The position numbers were made by a program, and so were the translations under genes. Positions 44,623 to 52,536 of a stretch of 64,000 nucleotides of DNA are shown here, in pieces. The notes under the pieces are model-generated. The model was not told the origin of the DNA and made no database searches. It saw only the letters and a program-made list of their open reading frames with translations. This DNA is from Peterkaempfera podocarpi (lineage in GTDB: Bacteria > Actinomycetota > Actinomycetes > Streptomycetales > Streptomycetaceae), in NCBI RefSeq assembly GCF_042466665.1, contig NZ_CP162102.1:1922001-1986000 (forward strand), written 5' to 3'. Each line of letters starts with the position of its first letter. The first letter of the stretch is position 1.

Positions 44623-44898
44623 AACCACCCACCCAAAGCCCCGCAAACACCCCACCTACTACCCACCCCCGTACCCCACACCACCCCCAACCCCCACCCC
44701 CACCACCCCCAACCCCCACCCCCACCACCCCCCACCAGCACCCACCAGCACCCACACCACCACCCCCACCCGAACCCCCACACCCCTCCCCACCAGCACC
44801 CCAACCCCCACACCCACTAAACACCCAAATGCCCGAAATCGGATGTTTAGCCCCCACCCCACACCCCTACTACCCCACCCCGTACACCACCCCACCCC
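44623..44898 (+). repeat. C/A-rich strand-asymmetric tract
   Basis: From 44623 to 44820 the plus strand has only seven G in 198 bases, made up of runs such as CCCCCACCCCCACCACCCCC. A short AT-richer island (44817-44850) with a CTAAACA / TGTTTAG inverted repeat follows, then C/A-rich sequence again to 44898. The minus strand is accordingly G-run-rich and could form G-quadruplexes. The tract is between two divergent genes; the rest of the 523-bp gap holds no gene. Confidence 0.8.
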
Positions 44899-44995
44899 TG
44901 TGACCCTCTTCACGTCGAAGCGGGCTTCTTTGGCTCTTCAGGCATGAATCGGGCAATCTTTCGCACGTCGACACCGCCCACCCAGGAGGAGAGCC

Positions 44996-45739
44996 ATGAC
45001 CCACGGCATGGACCGCTCCGGCCCACGGCACGCACGCCCTTCGTCCGGCGCACGGCTGCTCACCCGCGCCCCCGGCCGTCGCGGTATACGGATCAACCCC
45101 GGCATCGCCGCAGTGTGCGTCCTGGCCGCCGGCGCACTGGTGGCCGGGGCACTCGCGGTGGGGAACGCAGCCGTGCCCACGGAGGGCGTGGCCGCTCCGG
45201 CGGCACCGCTCCCGACGGCTGCGGAGACCCGGATGCTCGATGCACGGGCCACACCGACGCAGGGTCTCGGCGCCGCCTTCTCCACGCCCTCGGCCCACCA
45301 CGCGGCCCCCTCGCCGCTCGCCACCACCGGCTCGGCCGCGGCGCCGTCCCTCTTCTCCGCCACGTCCCGGCCGTCGGTCGCCATGTCCGCCGCCCCCGCG
45401 GGCACCGGCGTGCCCTCGCAGCCCCGGACGGCCGCAGCCCCGGCCGCACCCACCGCGAACGCCCCCACCCGGGGGAGCGCGGCCCCGACCCGGACGGCTC
45501 CCGCGCCGGGACAGACCACCCCCGCGGACAGCACTCCCACCAAGAGCCCGTCCGGCCCCGGATCGCCGTCCGCCACCCCGGCGCCGTCCACGGCCCCCGC
45601 CTCGCCGTCCGAGGTCCCCACGTCGCCGTCCACCGCTCCCACCGCCACGGCGTCGGAGACCGCTGTCCCCACGGGCAGCAGCACCCCTGACCCGTCCGCC
45701 TCCGCCACGCCCGACGACGACAGCACCCCGGCCGGCTGA
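44996..45739 (+). CDS. Membrane-anchored Pro/Ala/Ser/Thr-rich protein
   Basis: The 247-residue product has a short basic cytoplasmic N-terminus, one membrane helix (about residues 35-58, IAAVCVLAAGALVAGALAV) and an extracytoplasmic part of about 185 residues made almost only of Pro, Ala, Ser and Thr with a short acidic end (PDDDSTPAG). No folded domain or sorting signal is visible; it is likely a heavily O-glycosylated or wall-spanning stalk. The AGGAGGAG site before the ATG at 44996 is one of the best in the window and supports this frame over the open antisense frame. Function unknown. Confidence 0.72.
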   Translation: MTHGMDRSGPRHARPSSGARLLTRAPGRRGIRINPGIAAVCVLAAGALVAGALAVGNAAVPTEGVAAPAAPLPTAAETRMLDARATPTQGLGAAFSTPSAHHAAPSPLATTGSAAAPSLFSATSRPSVAMSAAPAGTGVPSQPRTAAAPAAPTANAPTRGSAAPTRTAPAPGQTTPADSTPTKSPSGPGSPSATPAPSTAPASPSEVPTSPSTAPTATASETAVPTGSSTPDPSASATPDDDSTPAG

Positions 45740-45771
45740 GCGGACGCCCGGGATCCGCCGCCCCGGCGGGC

Positions 45772-46599
45772 TCACACCCCGGCGAGCATGCCGCTGCGCA
45801 GCGTCGCGCAGGACCGTGCGATCAGCCGGGAGACATGCATCTGGGAGACGCCGACGGCGTCCGCTATCTGGTGCTGGGTCATGCTGCGGAAGAAGCGCAG
45901 GAAGAGGATGCGCCTTTCCCGCTCGGGAAGCCCCTCCAGCAGCGGCCGCAGCGAGATGCGGTCCACCACCAGGTCCAGGAAGCGGTCCTCGGTGCCCATC
46001 GTGTCGGCCAGAGAACCCGCCTCCAGGCCGGGCACGGGGGCGTCAAGGGAGACCGCCGAGTAGGCCTGGTAGGCCTCCAGCCCGAGGATCACATCCTCCT
46101 CGGGCAGCCCGGTGTAGTCGGCCACCTCGGCAACCGTGGGGCTGCGGCCGCCCAGCGGCTGCAGCAGTTCCTGCTGGGCCCGCCGGACCAGGTTGCGGGC
46201 CTCCTGCACCCGGCGTGGCACATGCAGGTCCCAGGCGTGGTCACGGAAGTGCCGCTTGAGCTCGCCGATGATGGTCGGCACGGCGAAGGACTCGAAGGCG
46301 TGGCCCTGCTCCGGGTCGTACCGGTCCACGGCCTTGACCAGGCCCACCGAGGCGACCTGCAGCAGGTCGTCGTCGCTCTCCCCCCGGTTGCGGAAGCGGC
46401 GGGCCATCCGGCGGGCCATCGGCATCAGCGACGAGATGACCTCTTCACGCAGCCGGTCGCGCTCCGGCCCCGGCGGCAGACCGGCCAGGAGGGCCAGGCG
46501 GGCCTGCAGGTCCTCCGGGGCGCGGTCCTCCGGGGACCTGGGCGACCGGCCGTCGGAGGCTCGGGTGGGATGTGCGGAACCGGGCCCGGGACGGGGCAT
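45772..46599 (-). CDS. sigF: RNA polymerase sigma factor of the sigma-F/B/G subfamily
   Basis: The 275-residue protein has sigma regions 2 to 4: region 2 with DLLQVASVGLVKAVDRYDPE and FESFAVPTIIGELKRHFRDH, region 3 around VPRRVQEARNLVRRAQQEL, and region 4 with LPERERRILFLRFFRSMTQHQ and the helix-turn-helix IADAVGVSQMHVSRL. Region 1.1 is absent. This is the stress and sporulation subfamily, which in streptomycetes controls late spore maturation (sigma-F) or stress. No anti-sigma or anti-anti-sigma gene is adjacent, so control must come from elsewhere. The ATG at 46599 has GAGAGCAGG upstream. The assignment to sigF rather than a paralogue is a judgement. Confidence 0.88.
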   Translation of the reverse strand: MPRPGPGSAHPTRASDGRSPRSPEDRAPEDLQARLALLAGLPPGPERDRLREEVISSLMPMARRMARRFRNRGESDDDLLQVASVGLVKAVDRYDPEQGHAFESFAVPTIIGELKRHFRDHAWDLHVPRRVQEARNLVRRAQQELLQPLGGRSPTVAEVADYTGLPEEDVILGLEAYQAYSAVSLDAPVPGLEAGSLADTMGTEDRFLDLVVDRISLRPLLEGLPERERRILFLRFFRSMTQHQIADAVGVSQMHVSRLIARSCATLRSGMLAGV

Positions 46600-47282
46600 G
46601 GCAGCCTGCTCTCTGTGCACCGCGCACAGCGGTGCGCATCCATGACAGACGGAGACGGAAGGAAGACGGCCCCCGGGGCGGGCTCCCACAGGATCCGCAA
46701 CCCGGAAGGGGCGGGCCGGCGGCCGGTCGAGCGACCGGTCCAGCCCCTCATGTGCCTTGTGTCCGCGGCACTGGCTCGCGCCTGCCCGAGCCGCATTCCG
46801 GCAAACACCGTCCGTTCCGAAGCACCCGCTCCCGCACCGGTCCGCAGGTACGCGCCGACCGGTGCGGCGGCCTGCTTCGCAGCTCAGGGGGATGGCGTGG
46901 AGCCGGGGCGGGCTGCCCGCCACCGCAGCCGCAGCTGCGCTGCCACAGGGCCGAAGGGGTGAGGAGGCGCTCGGCCCGGCAGATCGACGGCCCTGGCGCT
47001 CGACGGCGGACGACGGCTGCCGCGCCGCTTCCAGGGCCTCCCCGCCGCAGGGGCTCGGGCCCGGCCGGTGGCCGCCGCCGGTGATGCCGCCGCTGGTGAT
47101 GCCGCTGCCGGTGATGCCACGGACGGGGTGCCTCCGCCCGGTCCGGACCGCCGGCGGAGCGCCGGCACCGCGGACGCGGCCGCCTCCGCCGAGCGTCTGG
47201 TGCAGGGGGCGGAGCCGGGGGACCCGGCTCCTGCGGGACTGGCCACCCCCGCCCCGCCGGGCGGCGGGGCGGGGGCAGGCGG
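46600..47282. other. Long gene-free region upstream of the sigma factor gene
   Basis: No gene can be supported in these 683 bp. Three 15-bp tandem repeats (unit like GCCGCCGGTGATGCC) lie at 47074-47118. A weak GTTT-N15-GGGCAG pair on the minus strand (46782-46806) resembles a sigma-B-type promoter but is not convincing. Confidence 0.5.
47074..47118. repeat. Three 15-bp tandem repeats
   Basis: GCCGCCGGTGATGCC, GCCGCTGGTGATGCC and GCTGCCGGTGATGCC follow each other without gaps. They are non-coding as far as I can tell. Confidence 0.75.
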
Positions 47283-47477
47283 TCAGGCGTGCTTGAACAG
47301 GGCCTTGCTGACCTCGGCGGGGCTCTGGAACATCGTCTGGTCGAGCCGGGAGATGCGATCGATCAGGCCGCTGTCCGCGCGGTTGGCACGGGCCTGCTGG
47401 GCCAGCTGATCACGGTCGGCGGGGTAGTCGACGCCGGCCAGGGCCTTCTGCAGGTCGATCGGGCTGAGCTGGGACAT
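47283..47477 (-). CDS. DUF2795-family small protein
   Basis: The 64-residue protein starts MSQLSPIDLQKALAGVDYP and continues ADRDQLAQQARANRADSGLI, the pattern of the DUF2795 family. These small helical proteins have the look of a compact helical DNA-binding or adaptor fold, but no function has been shown as far as I know. The ATG at 47477 has GGAGG at 6 nt. It is flanked by long gene-free stretches on both sides. Confidence 0.85.
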   Translation of the reverse strand: MSQLSPIDLQKALAGVDYPADRDQLAQQARANRADSGLIDRISRLDQTMFQSPAEVSKALFKHA

Positions 47478-47897
47478 GGGTTCCTCCAAAGGGTGGAGTC
47501 GGGTACCGGCCGCTCGTTCCGGCGGCGGTAGCCCGGGGCGGTACCCGGGGCTCAGGGGTTCATGCGGCGGGATCCGGCGGGGCACCCGTACGGCGCATGC
47601 CCGGACCGCGACGGACCCGCTGCCCATCGAGGGCGGCGCCGCGGACGACGGACCGCACCACGGCATCCACGCCACCGGGCCGCCGCCGGCCCCGGCCGCC
47701 GGGGAGGAGACGCCCCGGGACGCTCGGCGCGGCACCGCCCTCACCGGCCGATCGCCGTCGCACCCGCGCCCGTGCCCGTATGAACCCCCGTCGCCCCCGT
47801 GCCCCGCCGCCCCCGTGCCCGCTGTCAGACCCCCGCCGCCCCATCCCCCCGCCGCCCCATCCCCCCGCCGCGCCCATGCCCGCCGTGACCCGTGGCA
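47478..47897. other. Gene-free, C-rich low-complexity region
   Basis: No gene can be supported. From about 47790 to 47885 the plus strand is made of CCGCCGCCCCATCCCCC-like repeats and related C-runs. Confidence 0.5.
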
Positions 47898-47949
47898 CCG
47901 CCCGGCCCCGGAGCCCCCGGCTTCGGGGGCGGTGCCCGGGGCCGGGCGG
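47898..47949 (-). terminator. Composite stem-loop terminator
   Basis: An outer 14-bp stem (CCGCCCGGCCCCGG and complement) encloses an inner 7-bp hairpin GCCCCCG / CGGGGGC with loop GCTT. It lies 14 nt past the stop of the small gene at 47963. Confidence 0.7.
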
Positions 47950-47962
47950 CGCGGGGATCGGC

Positions 47963-48241
47963 TCAGGACAGGCCGCGGAGCGCCTCCAGGTCCATTCCCT
48001 CGGCATGGGTGCGGGCGCGCGCTCCCAGACGCGTACGGCCGGCGGTGACCTGGCGCTGCGGGTGGCGGCGCAGATACTCCTCCTCCAGCTCCGCCATCCG
48101 GGTGGTGTGCCGGTCGAGCGCCTCCGGGGAGCCGTGCAGCAGGGCGTCATGGCGGGTGCGGTGGATCTGCTCCAGTTCGTGCATCAGCAGGCTCTCGTCG
48201 AGCTGCCCGGCGTCGATGCCGACGGTGACGGCTTCGTCCAT
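47963..48241 (-). CDS. DUF6158-like small protein
   Basis: The 92-residue product has a core of MDEAVTVGIDAGQLDESLLM, HELEQIHRTRHDALLHGS and HTTRMAELEEEYLRRHP: a charged, mostly helical protein without signal peptide or membrane helix. I believe it belongs to the actinobacterial DUF6158 group, of unknown function. The ATG at 48241 has GAGGAG at 8 nt. It lies 29 bp downstream of the F420 oxidoreductase gene on the same strand and is probably in one operon with it. Confidence 0.78.
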   Translation of the reverse strand: MDEAVTVGIDAGQLDESLLMHELEQIHRTRHDALLHGSPEALDRHTTRMAELEEEYLRRHPQRQVTAGRTRLGARARTHAEGMDLEALRGLS

Positions 48242-48270
48242 CTGCTCTCTCCTCAAACGGTGCGGTGTGC

Positions 48271-49236
48271 TCACAGCTCCCGCAGCGCGGGGAGCAGCGA
48301 CTTCTCGGCCCAGTCCAGGAAGGGGTACTGGGCGTCGCCGCCCACCTGCACCAGGGCGACCTCGGTGAATCCGGCCTCGACGAAGGGCCGTACGGCGTCC
48401 ACGAAGAGCTGCGGGTCGGAGCCGCAGGGGAGGGCCGCGGCCACGTCCTCGGGGCGGACGTACTGCGAGGCGGCGTCGAATCCCGCTGTACCGGGCAGCT
48501 CCGAGTTGACCTTCCAGCCTCCGGCGAACCAGCGGAACTGTTCGTGGGCGCGCGCCACAGCGGTGTCCGGGTCGGGGTCGTAGCTGATCGGCAGCTGCCC
48601 CACCCGGGGTTTGCCCGTCCCGCCGTGCCGGGCGAAGGAGTCCAGCAGCGCGGCGTCCGGTGCGGTGGCGATGACCAGGTCGGCCAGCCGTCCCGCGAGG
48701 GCGCAGGACTGGTCGCCGGAGACCGCGACGCCGATCGGGGGCGGCGGGTCCGGCAGGTCCCACAGCCTGGCGGACTCCACGTCGAAGTGCGTCCCGTGGT
48801 GGTTCACATAGCCGCCGGCGAAGAGAGCCCGGATGACCTCCAGGGCCTCCTCCAGCATCTCGTGGCGTACGTCCACGGGCGGCCAGCCGCCGCCGACCAC
48901 ATGCTCGTTGAGGTTCTCCCCCGAGCCGAGCCCCAGCCGGAAGCGGCCCCGGGAGAGCAGTTGCACGGTGGCGGCCTTCTGCGCCACCACCGCCGGGTGG
49001 TAGCGCATGGTCGGGCAGGTCACATAGCTCATCAGCGGGATCCGGCTGGTGGCCCACGCAGCGGCCCCGAGCACTCCCCAGGCGTAGGGTGCGTGTCCCT
49101 GGACGTCCAGCCACGGGAAGTAGTGGTCGGAGATCACGGAGAAGTCGAAGCCGACCTGCTCGGCCCGGACCACATGGTCCACCAGGTCGCGGGGGCCGGC
49201 CTGCTCGGTCAGCATTGTGTATCCGAACTGCACCAT
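48271..49236 (-). CDS. F420-dependent LLM oxidoreductase (F420-dependent G6PDH-like branch)
   Basis: The 321-residue protein belongs to the F420-dependent luciferase-like group that includes F420-dependent glucose-6-phosphate dehydrogenase. It has VQFGYTMLTEQAGPRDLVDH, FDFSVISDHYFPWLDVQGH with the F420-contacting Asp-His, TCPTMRYHPAVVAQKAAT and FRLGLGSGENLNEHVVG. The true substrate is not known for most of this branch. The ATG at 49236 has no good ribosome-binding site. It is divergent from the AfsR-like regulator with a 73-bp gap, which suggests that the regulator could act here. Confidence 0.92.
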   Translation of the reverse strand: MVQFGYTMLTEQAGPRDLVDHVVRAEQVGFDFSVISDHYFPWLDVQGHAPYAWGVLGAAAWATSRIPLMSYVTCPTMRYHPAVVAQKAATVQLLSRGRFRLGLGSGENLNEHVVGGGWPPVDVRHEMLEEALEVIRALFAGGYVNHHGTHFDVESARLWDLPDPPPPIGVAVSGDQSCALAGRLADLVIATAPDAALLDSFARHGGTGKPRVGQLPISYDPDPDTAVARAHEQFRWFAGGWKVNSELPGTAGFDAASQYVRPEDVAAALPCGSDPQLFVDAVRPFVEAGFTEVALVQVGGDAQYPFLDWAEKSLLPALREL

Positions 49237-49309
49237 AAGGCCCGGATTCCCCCACTGGCGGGCCGAAAACTGCCCCACCGGCTGATCGTCGTGGGAGAGA
49301 ATCGCCCAC

Positions 49310-52300
49310 ATGTTCTTCGGGATCCTGGGCCCCACGGAGGTGCGCCGTTCGGACGGCACCGCGGTGGCGGTGGGCGGGCCCCGGGTGCGTGCGCTGCTCG
49401 CCCAGCTGCTGCTGGCCCCGGGCCGGCTGGTCACCTCGGAGGCACTGATCGACGGCCTGTACGGGGAGGATCCCCCCGGCGGCGCCGCCAATGCGCTGCA
49501 GTCGCAGGTCTCCCGGCTGCGACGCGGACTGCGTGCCGCGGACGGCGCCGACACCCTGGTCGAGTCGCATCCGGCCGGTTACCGGCTGGCGGTCGACCCC
49601 GAGGATGTCGACACCCACCGCTTCGAGCGGCTGGTCCGCGAAGGCCAGGAGGCCCTCACCGCGGGACACCACGCCGGGGCCGCCGCGCTGCTGCGCTCGG
49701 CGCTGGAGCTGTGGCGGGGCCCGGCGCTGGCGGACCTGCGGGACTCCCCCTTCGCCGGCGCCCCGGCCGCAGGCCTGGAGGAGCTGCGGGTGGCCGCGCT
49801 CGCCGACCGGATCGAGGCCGAGCTCAGGCTGGGCGAGCACCACTCCCTGATCCCCGAGCTCCAGCAGCTGGTCACCGCCCACCCGCTGCGGGAACGGCTG
49901 CGGGGCCAGCTGATGCGGGCGCTGTACGGCTGCGGCCGGCAGGCCGAGGCGCTGACGGTCTACGAGGAGGCCCGGCGGATCCTGGCCGACGAGCTGGGCG
50001 CGGACCCGTCGGCCGAGCTGACCGCGGTCCATCTGGCGGTGCTGCGCGCCGAGCCCTCGCTCACCCCCGAGCCCCGCTCCGGCACCCGCCAGGGACTGCC
50101 CGCACCCCTCACCAGCTTTGTCGGCCGCGAGGAGGAGCTCACCCGGATCGCCGCCCTGCTGGGCGCCGCCCGGCTGGTCACCCTGACCGGCCCCGGCGGT
50201 GCGGGCAAGACCCGGCTGGCCCTGGAGGCCTGCGGCCGGGAGCAGGGCGACGTCTGCTTTGTCGAACTGGCCCCGCTGTCCGGAGGGTCGGACGTTCCGC
50301 AGGCCGTCGCGGCGGCCCTGGACATCCGGGAGACCGTACTGCCCTCCGCCCCCGAGGCAGGCGGCCGGACGGTGGACCCGACCACCCGGATCGTCGCCGC
50401 GCTGAGCGGCCGCCGAACCCTGCTGGTGCTGGACAACTGCGAGCACCTGGTCGGTGCTGTCGCCCGGCTCGCCCACCGGCTGCTGGCGGCCTGCCCCGGG
50501 CTGCGGGTGCTCGCCACCAGCCGGGAGGCGCTGGGCATCACCGGGGAGACCCTCTGCCCGGTGCCGCGGCTGGGGCTGCCTGCCGCGAACGCCCCCGCCG
50601 ACGCGGTCCTGGAGAGTCCGGCCGTGCGGCTCTTCGCCGACCGCGCGGCCGCGGTCAGGCCGGGCTTCCGGCTGGACGAGGGCAACTCGGCCGAGGTCCT
50701 GCGCATCTGCACCGCCCTGGACGGGCTGCCGCTGGCCATCGAGCTGGCGGCGGCCCGGCTGCGGGCGCTCACCGTGGCGGAGGTCGCCGCCCGGCTGGAC
50801 GACCGCTTCCGGCTGCTGTCCCGGGGCGACCGGACCGCCGCCCCCCGCCATCAGACGCTGCGGGCCGTGGTGGAGTGGAGCTGGGAACTGCTCTCGGCGG
50901 CCGAGCAGACGCTGGCCCGCCGGCTGACGGTGTTCGCGGGCGGCCTGACGCTGGGGACGGCCGCCGCGGTGTGCGGACTGCCCGCCGGCGAGGTGGAGGA
51001 ACTGCTCGCCGACCTGGTGGACAAGTCCCTGCTGGAGCAGGCCGGGGGCCGGTTCAGGATGCTGGACACCATCCGGGCCTTCTGCGCGGAGCGGCTGGCC
51101 GACGCGGGCGAGGAGGAGGCGCTGCGCCGCGCCCATGCCCGCTGCTTCCTGGAGCTGGCGGTCGCCGCGGAGCCCCGGCTGCGGTGCGGCGAACAGCTGG
51201 AGTGGCTGGACCGGCTGGACGCCGAGCACGGCAATCTGCAGGCGGCGCTGGGCTGGTCGGTCCGGGCGGAACCCGGGACGGCGCTGCGGTTGCTGGCCGC
51301 GCTGTCCTGGTACTGGTGGCTGCGCGGGCTGCGCCGCGAGGCCGCCGGGCCCGCCGCTGCTCTGCTGGAGTCCGCGGGCCCGGAGGCACCTCCCGGTCTC
51401 GAGGAGGAGTACGCGCTCTGTGTGCTGGCCGCCGCCGGACTCGACGAGGCCCCTCGCCCGGCACTGGACCAGGTGGCGACGCTGCTGCTGGAGCGGCTGG
51501 ACGGTCCGCCCCGGCGGCCCAGCACCGTGGTCATCTGGGCGCTCTCCACCGGACCCGCCGACGCCAAGGGCCGGTCCGTGGAGCACTTCTTCGACCTCGC
51601 CGACCCCTGGAGCCGTGCGCTGGCCGGGATCGGTACCGGATTCCCGCTGCTCTTCAACGGGGACACCGAGGCTGCCGAGCCGCTCTTCCGGCAGGCACTG
51701 GCGGACTTCCGCTCGGTCGGCGACCGCTGGGGAGTCATCAATGTCCTGGACCAGCTCGCGATGCTCACCGGCTGGCGGGGCGAGTGGGCCGCCTCGCTGG
51801 CCCTGATGGACGAGGCGGTGGAACTGGCCCGGCAGCTGCGTGCCCCCGAGGACCACGCCGACATGCTCTGCCGCCGGGCCGAGGCCCTGCTGCGCAGCGG
51901 CGACCACGAGACGGCCCGTGCGGAGTTCGAGCGGGCCGCGGAGGCGGCGCGGCGGGTCGGCTCCGCCTCCCGCCAGGCGGACGCGCGGCGCGGGCTGGGC
52001 GAGGTGGCCCGGCTGGGCGGCGATCCGCAGGGGGCACGGCGGCTGCTGGAGCCGGCGCTGGCCGCCTGTTCCCGGCCCGGCTTCGACACCTCCTTCACCC
52101 GGGCCCAGCTGCAGGTCTCCCTGGGCCGGGTCGCGGAGGCCGAGGGGGACGCCGCACAGGCCCGCGCCCGGCATGCGGCCGCGCTGGCCGCAGCGCTGGA
52201 GCACCGCAATCTCACCCTGGCGGCGGTGGCCCTGGAGGGCATGGCCGGGGTCGCACTGCTGGAGCGGGACGGCGAGCGGGCCGCGGTACTGCTGGGAGCG

Positions 52301-52462
52301 GCGACCGTGCTGCGGGGCACGGTCGTCGCCGGTGACCCGGACGTCGCCCGGATCTCGGCCGGTGCCGAGCGGCTGCTGGGGGCGGAGGGCTTCGCCACCG
52401 CCTACTCCGGCGGCGCCGCCCTGGACCGCACCGCGGCGCTCGCTCTCGCCGGCCCTCGCTGA
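49310..52462 (+). CDS. AfsR/SARP-type transcriptional regulator with NB-ARC and TPR domains
   Basis: The 1050-residue protein has an OmpR-like winged helix (about 1-95), a bacterial transcriptional activation domain (BTAD, about 100-245), an NB-ARC/STAND ATPase (about 265-560, Walker A GPGGAGKTRLA and Walker B TLLVLDNCEHL), and a C-terminal run of TPR-like helices (about 600-1030). This order matches AfsR-type regulators, in which the ATPase and TPR parts gate a SARP activator. No biosynthetic cluster adjoins it; the closest candidate target is the divergent F420 oxidoreductase 73 bp away. The ATG at 49310 starts FFGILGPTEVRRSDG, the usual SARP N-terminus. Confidence 0.94.
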   Translation: MFFGILGPTEVRRSDGTAVAVGGPRVRALLAQLLLAPGRLVTSEALIDGLYGEDPPGGAANALQSQVSRLRRGLRAADGADTLVESHPAGYRLAVDPEDVDTHRFERLVREGQEALTAGHHAGAAALLRSALELWRGPALADLRDSPFAGAPAAGLEELRVAALADRIEAELRLGEHHSLIPELQQLVTAHPLRERLRGQLMRALYGCGRQAEALTVYEEARRILADELGADPSAELTAVHLAVLRAEPSLTPEPRSGTRQGLPAPLTSFVGREEELTRIAALLGAARLVTLTGPGGAGKTRLALEACGREQGDVCFVELAPLSGGSDVPQAVAAALDIRETVLPSAPEAGGRTVDPTTRIVAALSGRRTLLVLDNCEHLVGAVARLAHRLLAACPGLRVLATSREALGITGETLCPVPRLGLPAANAPADAVLESPAVRLFADRAAAVRPGFRLDEGNSAEVLRICTALDGLPLAIELAAARLRALTVAEVAARLDDRFRLLSRGDRTAAPRHQTLRAVVEWSWELLSAAEQTLARRLTVFAGGLTLGTAAAVCGLPAGEVEELLADLVDKSLLEQAGGRFRMLDTIRAFCAERLADAGEEEALRRAHARCFLELAVAAEPRLRCGEQLEWLDRLDAEHGNLQAALGWSVRAEPGTALRLLAALSWYWWLRGLRREAAGPAAALLESAGPEAPPGLEEEYALCVLAAAGLDEAPRPALDQVATLLLERLDGPPRRPSTVVIWALSTGPADAKGRSVEHFFDLADPWSRALAGIGTGFPLLFNGDTEAAEPLFRQALADFRSVGDRWGVINVLDQLAMLTGWRGEWAASLALMDEAVELARQLRAPEDHADMLCRRAEALLRSGDHETARAEFERAAEAARRVGSASRQADARRGLGEVARLGGDPQGARRLLEPALAACSRPGFDTSFTRAQLQVSLGRVAEAEGDAAQARARHAAALAAALEHRNLTLAAVALEGMAGVALLERDGERAAVLLGAATVLRGTVVAGDPDVARISAGAERLLGAEGFATAYSGGAALDRTAALALAGPR

Positions 52463-52520
52463 CCGACGCCCCCCGCGCGGGGGCGGGCCGCTGCCCGCAC
52501 CCGCGACGGCCGCGGGCGGC

Positions 52521-52526
52521 TAGGAT
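52521..52526 (+). promoter_or_regulatory. Probable -10 hexamer (TAGGAT) of the ABC-F gene
   Basis: TAGGAT matches the streptomycete -10 consensus and ends 10 nt before the ATG at 52537; there is no ribosome-binding site and no clear -35. Confidence 0.45.
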
Positions 52527-52536
52527 CTGCGGTCTG

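Noticed and set aside
44938..45726. Open frame of 262 codons opposite the Pro/Ser/Thr-rich membrane protein
   Set aside because: The plus-strand frame has an AGGAGGAG site and a proper membrane anchor; the minus-strand frame has neither.
46782..46806. Sigma-B-type autoregulatory promoter (GTTT-N15-GGGCAG) before the sigma factor gene
   Set aside because: The -10 part departs from GGGTAC/T, and the distance to the start codon is about 185 nt; too weak to claim.
46884..47246. Minus-strand open frame of 120 codons upstream of the sigma factor
   Set aside because: The translation is Ala/Pro/Arg low complexity without a ribosome-binding site or recognisable motif.
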